A stretch of 64,000 bases of DNA, taken from NCBI GenBank assembly GCA_031771865.1, contig JASISA010000040.1:806001-870000 (forward strand), in the 5' to 3' direction. Numbering within the stretch: position 1 is the stretch's first letter; the number at the start of each line of letters is the position of its first letter. The stretch is from Nothophaeocryptopus gaeumannii (Eukaryota; Ascomycota; Dothideomycetes; Mycosphaerellales; Mycosphaerellaceae). The position numbers and the translations under genes are program-made. Positions 1-9,711 of the stretch are shown piece by piece. Below the pieces are notes generated by a model. The model did not search any database. It was not told the DNA's origin and worked only from the letters and a program-made list of their open reading frames with translations.

Positions 1-951
1 ACCTAGTTACTTTTGTACAGTGGATACCGATTGATCGAATGGATTGAGGCTGGAGAGCCAGCTTGACCAAGCTACGGTATCAATTCTACTGCCTCAACGT
101 GTGACTCTGGAAATGCTCGTATCTCCCGGTCGTACTTGCTATTTCCCACACAAGCCTCACTCATTTTCTTGGCTTCAACTTGGAGCTTTTCGGTTGACAT
201 ATGCTTTTTCGACTGTCCAAGCTATCTACCAAGCAGCCGCCGGTGAAAGTTGTTGGATCCTCCTCAGCTCCTACTCAGTTCAGTGCATTGGGAGAGGTTT
301 TGGTCTGATGTCATTGTACATTGTCCGCTAGGACCCCGCTGCACGTCGATCCAGAGCCAGACGCGTGTGACCACCAACGATGGCTCCCTCTCTGCCCACC
401 GCTGACGAGACCGCACGCGCTCAGCCGAATGACGAGCTTCCACGAAGATTGGTGATGAGAGGTACAGCAGAAGACGCTTGCGGCTACGACGGGAGTCGCC
501 CAGTTTCCACGCCTTCATGCCCAGTGACGCAGATGCCCTACGCGGCAGACGGCCATGAGCAGAAGAGCCAGTGAAGGAGGGAGGAGGGGTAGGCTACCTG
601 TCACGGGCAACATCCCACTACTGTTCCCACCGAGCCTTGCCTTGCGTTTCCGGTACGGTACGGTAGCCTCGTTGCTTTGCCTTGCGAGTAATGGCCCACA
701 GCGTGGTTCGTCCGAGAGCTGGGAGAACGCAGTAGGCGCGCGGTACATAAGGCGAGCTCAGTCCCGGGCTCTCAAGATTGTCTCTGCTTTTCGTTGCGGC
801 TCGTTAAAGTGGGTAACTCATAAAGAAGGAAGACCATCTGTCGTCTCCCGGCATTTGAATTTGATCTTGTGCTGCGCATTTGACGTCAGCGTTACCGTAA
901 GGCCAACACATCGACGCGACCTAAGGACAAGGCTACGGCAAGACTAGCAGG
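1..951. other. gene-free leader region upstream of the first gene
   Basis: No frame here has convincing coding character. The open frames present are short and arginine- or serine-rich without recognisable motifs. The right half presumably holds the promoter and 5' leader of the gene starting at 952. An AGGGG element (STRE-like) lies near 584-589, but single copies of so short a motif carry little weight. Confidence 0.5.
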
Positions 952-2280
952 ATGTCGAACTACGACGATAGTACGTATAGAACCTCTACACCATCTCCTG
1001 CTCTTCCCTCCATTCTCTACATAAACGCTTAAGGGTTCTGGAGAAGCTGAAAACCACTTCATAAACACAGCGAGGTACTGGCTGACCGCAAGACATCATG
1101 GCATTAGACTCCGTTGGCGCGACGCAGCAAGAGCAGCAGATACACCAAGAAGGGACACAATATGTGAAAGATCAAGCCCTGGGCAGAGGCGGACAATCGG
1201 AGTCTTATGGCCAAGGTATGCACAATGCTTCATCCCATACAGATGCACAACCGCCTCCCAGCAATCCGGCAACGGATGCTTCAGGAGGCATTCCACCGGG
1301 TGGTGGTGGAGTCAGCAGTGCCGCGCATGTACTCAGTCCCGTACACAGCGAAAATCACACCATTGTCGGGACTGTGATGAGCTATCTCGGATTAGGCGGC
1401 ACCCAGGAAAAGAAGGCCGAGGACGTTGCCCCAATCATCGACGCTTCGCACCAGCAAGCCACACCTGGGCAGGAGCAAGAAGCGAGGAATGCGGGCAACG
1501 TCACGTCTTCATCTGGGGAAACCGCGACTGTCGCAGCTGCCCCAGTCGCTGCCATCGCCGCCGCATCCGGAGCCGGCGCTGCTGCTGCACATCACCAATC
1601 GAACAAAGACACCACCGACACAACGACATCGTCTTTCACTGCCAAGGTACCCGACCGAACAAGATCTAACATGGGAACAGCGAGCACAGATGAGCTGTCC
1701 AGCTCCGGACAACAACCAGGCCGCGACACTGGCTCTTATACCATAGGGGAATCCCTCGGAGACTCTGCCACCTCTCAACAAAACACAGAAGCCAGGCCTG
1801 AAGAGAACCGCAACATCGAGAGCTCCGGAAGAGGCGAGACTTTCGACGAGAGCAAAGAGGCCACTGTCGACGAGGAAGGTGCGACTGAACACAAGAAGCC
1901 ACAAATGGGCGACCCAAACCATCGTAAGGGTGGCCTCGAGAATAAGGACGCCATTCCTACCGCGGGTGGCGAAAAGCTGGGTGAAAAGCATTGGGGCGAG
2001 AGCAAGATTGTGCCAGACAACCCGAAGCCGCAGGATAGTGGTGTTGCTAGCAAGGAGGGTCAGCCTGATAGTGAGTTGAAAGCAGTAATGAAGGGAGGCT
2101 TGAGAGTAGTTCACTGACTTGCGAATAGGCACAACCTCTGATAACACTGCCAAGAACACCGGCGGCGCGACTGGAGGTCCTCACTCCCACGGCCACAACC
2201 AGGGTGGCGAGTCTGGCGAGGGTAAGGAAAAGTTCATTGACAAGGTCAAGGACAAGCTTCACATTGGCAAGAAGGAGTAA
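952..2280 (+). CDS. low-complexity hydrophilic protein with dehydrin-like C-terminal segment
   Basis: I predict three exons: 952-970, 1093-2070 and 2129-2280, giving about 382 residues. Exon 1 encodes only MSNYDD. Its GTACGT donor and an AG acceptor at 1091-1092 join in frame, adding Asn-Ile before the next Met at 1098. The second intron (2071-2128) has a GTGAGT donor, a CTGAC branch site and a TAG acceptor. The protein is almost entirely Gly/Ser/Thr/Gln/Glu-rich with an Ala-rich patch near residue 155, and has no signal peptide or clear membrane segment. It ends KEKFIDKVKDKLHIGKKE, a Lys-rich amphipathic segment reminiscent of the plant dehydrin K-segment. I infer a disordered, possibly stress-related protein; no biochemical function can be assigned. 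A simpler two-exon model starting at 1098 is the main alternative. Confidence 0.75.
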
Positions 2281-3389
2281 GATCTTTCTGAATGCCTGAT
2301 GAGCCTGATGCTGCAAATCTGCATAAGAGAACATGAAGCGCACAGTACGGGATGACGATTATCTCGGCATATCACACGAAGATGCATGATTGATGGACGA
2401 TAGGAAGCGACTCGACTTGGAACAGTTGCAAATTAGCTTTTATGATACCTGATGCGAATGAAAATTGTGAAGCAAAACTACACTTCCCATCTCTGGGCTG
2501 TGGCGGACTCATGATAAGCTCGCCATGCTATGAGCGGCTCGTCGCTCGACGCCAGAGAGTCGTGTTGGGAAAGAAATCACCAATAAGGCCTTCTCTAAAT
2601 ACTCCGTACTGATCTCAGTGCTGTAGTGCAAAGTGCCCTTTACTGGGTTTTATGCCGCTTGCACAACCGATCGCGCGAGACCAGAAACGCATGCTTGAGA
2701 GTACTGAACGCCATCGCCAATGCCTCGAACACTAAGAATCTCCGTCAGCTTTACGGCTGAGTGAGAGCAATGCTTCGTACCATTCCATTCTTTTCAGGCA
2801 CGACCGCATCCAAAACACCTGCCAGTACGCCCTAACACACCATGCACCCTCTCCGAGTCGTCCCATCGTGCTCACTACTCCCCCTTGCTCGTTTAGAGCC
2901 CCAACTACTGCGCACGGTAGCCCCAGCCACTTCGATCGGACGCTCTCTTACACCATAGACAGCACGGCCAATCGCGCTCGTTGGTTTCGTCCATCGTGAG
3001 GGCTTTCGGAGCTGTCGATGACCTCGGGACGATGTAGACCATAGCTAGTGTGTGTGGGTGGAGGAGAGCAGAGACACAAGGCAATGGATGTCGAGAGTAA
3101 GTCCAGCTGATGAAGCGTCGAGGTCGAGGGTCGCTGCTCATTCATTCAAAATTGCCAAGAAATAACTGCCTAAGGGTCGATGGCGAGGGAGGCTCGGCGA
3201 GCTCCTACGTTTTCAAGGAAAGCCTTCAACATGTGAAGGGCTTGGCCCATGCTTCATTCACTCGCAGGTCCAGCTTCTGGGGGTTAAAAGCAGGCCCCGG
3301 CTTCTTCTACTCAGCTCCAAACACCAACACCAACACCAACTACTTACATCGGGAAACCACTAGAACCGCATCGAAAAGCACCCATCATC
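2281..3389. other. intergenic region
   Basis: I see no supported gene. The short frames on both strands lack motifs. A short ACACCA-type repeat lies near 3320-3340, just before the F-box-like pseudogene. Confidence 0.5.
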
Positions 3390-4330
3390 ATGCGTCTCAT
3401 CAAATGCGCTCCTGGCGCGGCCCCGAAGCCTGCGACCACACTTAGACAACCCAAAGACGAGGTTGTGAGCTAGTCTGACATCGCCGCCGCTCGCAAGACT
3501 ACGCATCGGCCCAGTCGCTTGCCAAGCGCGTCTTCGACATCGCTGAGCTGGCTGAAAACGTCCTCGAGAGTTCCTCCTGGCCAAGGGCCTTCTTCGGGTG
3601 GAACATACCTGCAAGGTAAGGTTGACCGAATAGCTCCTCGAGGAGCTTGACTAATACCGTAAAAGGGCATCCAAAATGCCATCCGCACATCTCCCGTCAT
3701 CCAAGAGGTCCTATGGCAGCGTCCTCGACTAGGAGCTAGCCCGATTACCTGCGTGATCGTGCCTACGGCCAAGTATCACCGCTGTATCGCATCATCCTGT
3801 TCTCATCTAGTCGACGGCCCCGAAGCATTCAAGCTTGTCGAGAAGGGCGTCGAAGCCACTGGTCATAGCCCACCTCATGGACTGAAGGCCTACGTCCTCA
3901 ATCCCCTTCTCTTCAAGCCTGACCGCGGACACGACATTCGATAGCGCTTCAACAACGTGGCCCACTTTTCGCATGTCAATCCACCGCCTGGCGCAGCGCT
4001 ACTTAAGCTGAACAAGCCCCGGACAGCACCCAAGCACGCTGGATAGCGTAGCATGTACCTGAGCGAGCCACCGGTGAAGACAGTCACCTTCCGAGTGCTG
4101 ACGGAATCCGGGCGCTCGACCCATCCGGTTTTCGGTAAATTTCAGAAGGACCTTGTATTTGAGGATGAGGAGGGAGTGAAGAAAGGTCACATCATTGATG
4201 AAGCGAAAACAGCGCTCAAGGGGTTTGACGCTTCCATTAATGGAGTCATCTTCAATGGCGAATTCTTTGTTAGGCTAAGGCTTTCGAAACGGCGCAAAGG
4301 GGCGGTGGAGGCGGATAAAAACGCCGAGAC
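3390..4330 (+). pseudogene. degenerate F-box-like protein gene
   Basis: Pieces of one protein appear in order but in different frames with several stops. They are a piece reading AKRVFDIAELAENVLE (about 3516-3563); then, after a frame change, FLLAKGLLRVEHTCK (about 3571-3615); then IQNAIRTSPVIQEVLWQRP (about 3668-3724); then a stretch ending NPLLFKPD (to about 3921); and finally MYLSEPPVKTVTFR followed by a GHIIDEAKTALKGFD-like stretch (4053-4300). This order (helical F-box start, 'RTSP..Q..LW', 'NPLLF', 'W/R..MYLS.PP') matches the expanded F-box-like family of dothideomycetes as I know it. A possible relict intron lies around 3616-3666. Several independent lesions make a functional product very unlikely. 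The family assignment is by recall, not by search. Confidence 0.65.
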
Positions 4331-5047
4331 GGTTCTTTACAGTGCATCAGTAGAGCAAGAATTGGAGCAAAGTTTCAGAGAGCCGCATGGAAGACGAGAA
4401 GTTGGCCATCGTCGCTCAGGCACAATGCATTAGCTGTTCCTACGAAACGTTCCAGATTATCGGACGTATCGAACGATCGTTATGCGTCCGTCAATCTTAC
4501 CATCTTTTTTCTCCTCTGTCTTCCTATTTCATCTTCGGCCGGGTCTTGGGAGAATTACTACCACGGGCACTCAAATCCTGTAGATTCCAAGCGGCTTCGG
4601 TCCACGTCTACCGCGTAATGCGTTCGAGCCTTGCAATTACAGCGATGGCTTGGACGCACTGGATAGCGTTGTCCGGTGAGGTAGTGTCGTGCACCTAGAA
4701 ATCTCCGAGCTTCTCAAGGCGTTTGGTGACCGATGCCATGATGCAGCTGACAATGGACGGGTGTTTTCCTGACTTGCCGTGAGATGGGAAATTTAGTCAG
4801 ATCCGTAGCCAAGCAAGGTCGTTGATGATACGAATCCGTCGCCACAATGTGATTCCTCGTGTTAATCAGAACTTAGCGACAGTGAGCTCGCTTTTTCTAT
4901 ATTTCGATGGTTCTGGCTCAATCGAATATCGGGCATGACCGCTTGAAACCATCCGGGCGGCAAGGTTGCCCATCGTGTCTATCCAGGTTCGAGCGACGAG
5001 CGAGGGCAATGAATCCGGTCTTCTTCATGATAATGCAGGCGTGGGGG
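4331..5047. other. intergenic region
   Basis: No supported gene. The frame of the F-box-like fragment stays open to 4433, but its last 35 or so residues have no family resemblance. The right end probably holds the 3' UTR of the minus-strand glycosyltransferase relic. Confidence 0.45.
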
Positions 5048-6604
5048 CTATTCCCAATGGTGATCGGGCCTTTCAACATCTCGAAACAATTCCCACTCAT
5101 ACTCCCTCGGACACAGCTCTCCCCAAGGCAAATGCATTCCAGAAGTCAAGAAAGCTCCTCCAGTCGGTCTACCAGATCGATCAGCATTCGAGCTGACATC
5201 CTCCTCGTTACTCCGCAGCACAGCTTCCAGTAGCCGTCTAGCGTGCGGTTGCATCCAGGTCTTAGGCCACTGCCTGGCCCTTGCTCCCTTGTCGCCATTG
5301 TGGTGTATCATCGCGGGCACAGTGTTCAGGTATAAATTGCTGAACAAAGGCAGCTCATTCCAACTGGTGCCTTCTCCCACAACAGTCTCGTGTGTGATGA
5401 GGTCGCTGGGTAGTTCGCCGGTGACTCGAGGGTCGCAGATGAAGAGGCCTTTTCGATCCTTGAGTTGCTCGTCAATGCTGTCGTTATATCGCAGGTACCT
5501 CGCGTCGTCCTCTGAGTTGATGGTCTGATGTCCAAGCTCACTGAAGTAATCCAGCCCAATGCCGAACTCATACTCTTTCCCGTCCTCCGGCTCGAAAATC
5601 TCATGCGTGAAGCTCGGATTCAGCGGATCGTCCACAATCGTCCCTTCCAAGGCCGTAGGCTTTGTCTTCTGCTTCCCTCGCCACCTGTCTACTCTCGACA
5701 AATATTTCCTCCTCTTGACCTCCCGCATGTATTCTTGCTCCCCAAAGATAGTGTTGAAGATGGACTGATCACTCCCACGATACATCGAACCCGTCTCTCC
5801 ACTTCCATTATCCCAAGGATTCTTCTCGTGACTTCTCTCGACTTTCTCCATAGCTCGTTCAAACATCCTCCTCATCCCGGACACGGGTCCGATGATGAAT
5901 CCTGAATTGAGATAGCGCTGCTTTGTAAGTGACCATCTGTTCTTTCCCATCACTGTGTCCGTGTTGTTGTCGTAGACTTCGTCCGGGATGGGGGACTGCG
6001 GTAGTGGGAAGCACGCAACGGTGTGCATCTCATTCGGCGCACATCTCTTCCCAGCTCCAAAGATGATTGCCTGTCGAATTTACTCTGACGAGTATGCGCG
6101 CCCTAGCCGTTTGGCGAGTCTTTGGTTCGCTCGGGCGTTGATTGAGTGATAGCGGCTGAGCAGCACATCGAATGGAAGCTGCATCCAGATGTCGTAGGCA
6201 TCCATCATAAGGACCAAGTCATTGTCGGAAGCGGGTTCTAGTCTCTGAAGGTACTCAAGCACGCCAGATATTTTGGCTACGTGACTGCCTCCTCCCAGAA
6301 GACGGCCTTTATCGAAGGTCTCATTCCATGCGATGAGAGTCGGCGACGGATACGCCAGGATTACGCTTGTCAATATGGTTTTGCAAAGGTCGACAGACCC
6401 CTTTGAAGAAGGCAATAGAAAATGGTTCCTGCCGGAAGGAGGGATGGAAGTTTCTTGTGCGTCGTTATGCGGCCGTGGCCTGAGGCTTAACGCAGTCTGT
6501 CTGAGCGGTTCGTGGAAAGCTGCTGTCAGTATCACGACAATGAGAAAAAGAGCAACACAGCTCAGGATTATTGGCCGTACAGGCCGCCTGGAAGATTGAA
6601 TCAT
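5048..6604 (-). pseudogene. PLOD-like type II membrane glycosyltransferase, interrupted by one in-frame stop
   Basis: One continuous minus-strand frame runs from the ATG at 6604 to the stop at 5048 (519 codons including both stops), broken only by TAA at 6080-6082 (codon 175). An N-terminal hydrophobic anchor (about residues 10-30) suggests a Golgi type II protein. The acidic motif LVLMMDAYDIW, just before the break, resembles the nucleotide-sugar site of the lysyl-hydroxylase-associated glycosyltransferase family. After the stop the same frame continues with family-like sequence: IIFGAGKRCAPNE, NTDTVMGKNRW, RYLNSGFIIGPV and a DQSIFNTIFGEQ motif. No intron of usable length can remove the TAA, because no GT lies suitably upstream. 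The best reading is a recently disabled gene or a sequence error; stop readthrough is less likely. Product function is inferred from family only. Confidence 0.75.
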
Positions 6605-7675
6605 TGCATATCCAACACGTTCATCAAAATGTCAGTTGGGAGAGCTCCTGGATGATATGGAGGAATGGCAGGAGGCTGCAAAGAAGCCGTGGTCTGGAGA
6701 TGCCATAACCTCATGACATGATTATATGTTCGTTGCGCAATGTTCATCTGCGGTCGGTAGTGGCTTCAGGGTCAACGCCATCAAATTTGCCCATCGTGGC
6801 GCGTTTTCACAAGACCCAAGAACCAATTCTCCAAGCAAGGCATTGATCTGGTGGTCGTCGTCTTACGTGGCAAGACAGCAGCTCGTGCCATGCGAATCTG
6901 CTATTCAGTAAGCACTTCTGCAATAATACCTTTGCTTGTTGCCCTCTATATTGGAAGTGGATGCTTGAACAGAATCGACAACAGAGTGCCGCATAATCTT
7001 TGGCTGACGCTGTGCAAGCGCTCCCGAGAACCACGTTTGGGCTGGACCCCTGAAGACCGTACTACAAGAGATGCAGCGCCCCTCATCGAAGAACAAAGAG
7101 GTGATTCAATTGGCGACTCGTCCTCAAATAATTCATAGACGCTCGAAGGAGTGAAATCGTATGGGGCTGCATGGTCGGATGCTGACGTCGAGAAAAGATT
7201 CCAAGCACGTTTAATGCCTGAGGCAGCTTTCCTCTGGGCGGGTCTTCGCAAGGCAGCCTTCAAATCGAGACATGACCAACAGCGCTGTGTTCCTGCGAAA
7301 GAGCCGTCAAATTAGGAACATGTTCGCGTTGGAAACGGCACTTGCAACCAAAGTAAATGCATCGGTGCCGAGCTGTAACTCGGCTTCACGTGGCTAGATG
7401 CCAGCCTAATTCCAGCAACGAAGCTATCAACCATCGGGCAACTGGAGATTTCGCCTTCCGCGTCCATCGAGCCCTTGCGAAGGTCCATGAGGATAATCTG
7501 GATTCCCTAGCCAGATATAAACCCCAGAAGAGTATGGGCTGCGCGAGGTAGTGTCGGTTCCGGCTTTCGAGCAGTCAACTCGCCCAACGTCGGGAATGCG
7601 ACAACGTATAAGTAGGGTGAGCCGGTGCTCAACGCAGCTCAATCTTAAATTTCATCTTCCCATCACAAGCTCGAA
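6605..7675. other. intergenic region between two damaged genes
   Basis: No supported gene. A minus-strand frame at 6946-7263 reads somewhat protein-like (DFTPSSVYELFEDES) but lacks an upstream ATG or a recognisable domain. It could be a relic. Confidence 0.4.
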
Positions 7676-8249
7676 ATGTGGGTCGGCGCGAGCATCGCAT
7701 CGTACTTCTACGATACTAAAGCGAAGGAGAAGAGGCCAGGAGTTCCGATCGCACTATGCGGCAAACATGTGCACATGACGGATGAGTTCATACAGCTCAT
7801 GGCTCCAGAGTACGATGGTATGTCTTTGTCCAGTAGCTCGGATGAGCGTAGCCTGACAGACTCTGGTAGTCGTCCATGTTTGCCATTCAGCACCCGCGGC
7901 AATGTCTGAGCTCAGAGCACTTGCAACAGGAGAAGAAAAGATCCCGTCTTCAATAAAAGGGACGAATGTCATTGGCTTCGAGTTTCGGTAGCCGAAAGCA
8001 ATCTACGTTGGAGACGGATTCTCGCCTTCGGAAGTCGAAGAGATCTGGGGCGTTGAGGCAATCAGAACTATACCGTTGATGTGGGGCCCTCCCAAAAAGC
8101 GACGTCGCGTGCCAGACAACAAATCACCTCCGATACCATCATTCATACCGCGGGTGAAGAAGCGACTAGCAGACTTTGGACTGAGTGAAGGAAGAGAAGA
8201 CGAGGTGGAGGCTGGTTTCGGAGTCCTGAGCAAAGTCGGAGGGCGATGA
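7676..8249 (+). pseudogene. small conserved fungal protein of unknown function, interrupted by one in-frame stop
   Basis: Exon 1 (7676-7817) starts MWVGASIASYFYDTK and contains PIALCGKHVHMTDEF. The intron 7818-7869 has a GTATGT donor, a CTGAC branch site and a TAG acceptor, and splices in frame. Exon 2 (7870-8249) continues VVHVCHSAPAAM and then meets TAG at 7989-7991 (codon 88). The same frame resumes immediately with PKAIYVGDGFSPSEVEE and runs to TGA at 8247-8249, about 173 codons in all. The pattern of an opening 'P.ALCGK', then 'KGTNVIGFEFR' and 'AIYVGDGFS' resembles a dothideomycete family of about 170-200 residues with no known function. The stop cannot be spliced out without losing conserved sequence. 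Its terminator lies only 40 bp from the convergent gene's stop. Confidence 0.65.
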
Positions 8250-8289
8250 TGGCGACGTTCACAGGTCCTGCCATTAGTCGACGATATGC

Positions 8290-9336
8290 TCAAGCAGGCG
8301 CAGCGGGTGGCTTGCGGTTGTATTGAACAGCTCTATGTCCTCTTTCCTGGCCAGATCCGTTGCCATGACCATCATTCCAGCAGTTCTGGCAGTATATGTC
8401 GCCATCGCATCCCAGACATCGAACTTCGCCATCTTCGTTACAGATGCAGCACCACGAGTCGATATCTTCATCCGTGTAGACTGGCATGTTCGATTTCGTT
8501 TTGGGCTTCACAGAAGCTGTCACTTTCGGCTTCGAGGACGATGGCTTCGCCGTCGGTGTGGATGGTAGACCAAGACCATTTAACCCCAGTTTCGAGAAAC
8601 GGGCTTCAAGCTCACTATCCTCATAAGAGGGTGGATGCACGTCGGAATTATTTGGAACATCCTTGAGCTGAGATGGCGTGGATGGTAGGTCCAGACCTTC
8701 GCTGGCAGTATCTTTCTTTTGCTCTTCGGGAGGCTCCGTGTTCTCATGTTCGAGACCTCCGTGCTTGCTCTCGATATCTAGCTCAGCCAGAACCTTTGAG
8801 ATGTACTCATCAGCATCTTCGTCCTCTTGTTGGTCCTCTGTCTTCGCAGTTTCAGGTTCGTCTGTAGCTGCTTCATCTGATGTGTCTTCTGTCGGCCTGC
8901 TGATGTCGTGGTCTTGAGTTGCAGGGTCCGTATGTTTGGGCAGTGCACGTTTCGCTTCCTGCAGTAAAGACTGAATATGCTTGGGATCTTCCGGGTCTAG
9001 CTTCCACTGGTCGTCATTTGCCCCTAGCTCAGCAAGGAGTTGATCCAGGTCCGGTTCATCGTCTTCTTGTTGGTGCCAGTTCCGGATTGGGTCTCGTTGT
9101 GAAGAGACTTCATCCCGGACTTGAGCAGTCAACGCATCTGCCTTACTAAACGGCGCCTCTGAGCTCTTCTGCTGCTGCTCAGGTGTCTTTCCAGACCGCA
9201 GGATCTTCAGCCTTTCTGCAAGCCTGTCCTCGACAGTGGCTGGCTGAGACGTGCTCACATCCAAGGCTGGTCCAAATACCTGCGTAGGCTTGAGCGCATT
9301 TAAGCGTGCCAGGAGATCATCGTCTTTTGTAGGCAT
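8290..9336 (-). CDS. ANCHR/ZFYVE19-like abscission checkpoint protein
   Basis: This is a single exon of 348 residues. The N-terminus contains DLLARLNALKP, like the MIM1-type segment at the start of animal ANCHR proteins, followed by 'AERLKIL' and a long acidic, Glu/Asp/Gln-rich disordered middle. The C-terminus (about residues 295-325) holds a Cys-rich zinc-binding module (WCCICNEDGEVRC, then CDGDIYCQNCWNDGH) with paired CxxC motifs and a following His, as in the fungal relatives of the abscission/NoCut checkpoint regulator. In animals this protein acts with VPS4 and ESCRT-III to delay abscission; applying that role here is inference. It is divergent from the downstream KRE33 gene across a 375-bp shared promoter. 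Confidence 0.8.
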   Translation of the reverse strand: MPTKDDDLLARLNALKPTQVFGPALDVSTSQPATVEDRLAERLKILRSGKTPEQQQKSSEAPFSKADALTAQVRDEVSSQRDPIRNWHQQEDDEPDLDQLLAELGANDDQWKLDPEDPKHIQSLLQEAKRALPKHTDPATQDHDISRPTEDTSDEAATDEPETAKTEDQQEDEDADEYISKVLAELDIESKHGGLEHENTEPPEEQKKDTASEGLDLPSTPSQLKDVPNNSDVHPPSYEDSELEARFSKLGLNGLGLPSTPTAKPSSSKPKVTASVKPKTKSNMPVYTDEDIDSWCCICNEDGEVRCLGCDGDIYCQNCWNDGHGNGSGQERGHRAVQYNRKPPAAPA

Positions 9337-9711
9337 GCCTTACTTATTGCATGTCCAACGGTGTGTTGTGATTTCAGGAAAGTGTGAGGGAGGTGAGCGC
9401 AAGGCAACCCTAGAAGATCTCGCTTCTCTCTTGCTTAGTCACACCGGCAGACCGGGCCGAAGCATGTGCGCGCCGATCTGTGGAGAAGGGGAAAGCTTGA
9501 TACATCGCAAAAGTTTCGAAATTTGAAGTCCAGTTCAATGATTTCACCATCCCATCCCACACGACAGCGCTCAGTGACCCTGCTTCGCATTCTAGCTTCC
9601 TGGACGACTGAATGCACACGAATGGCATCTCGGTGATGGTGTCCGATAGCCGCTGAGGGCAAGAGCGAACCAGAACACCCACCTTCAACCCCCCCCACCG
9701 ACTCCTCCACG
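9337..9711. promoter_or_regulatory. shared divergent promoter between the ANCHR-like gene and KRE33
   Basis: These 375 bp separate two head-to-head start codons, so both promoters must lie here or extend into the neighbouring genes. I see no decisive TATA box. A short C-run (about 9689-9695) lies just ahead of the KRE33 ATG. Confidence 0.5.

Noticed and set aside
555..947. 130-residue plus-strand frame in the first kilobase
   Set aside because: It has an Arg/Ser/Cys-rich composition, no motif, and overlaps comparable frames on the other strand. It is probably promoter DNA.
1509..2159. 216-residue minus-strand frame opposite the first gene
   Set aside because: It is a reverse-strand shadow of the Gly/Ser-rich coding sequence. 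The plus strand has splice signals and a sensible C-terminus.
6946..7263. 105-residue minus-strand frame with DFTPSSVYELFEDES
   Set aside because: No ATG is placed to start it, no domain is recognisable and no splice partner was found. Kept only as a possible relic.
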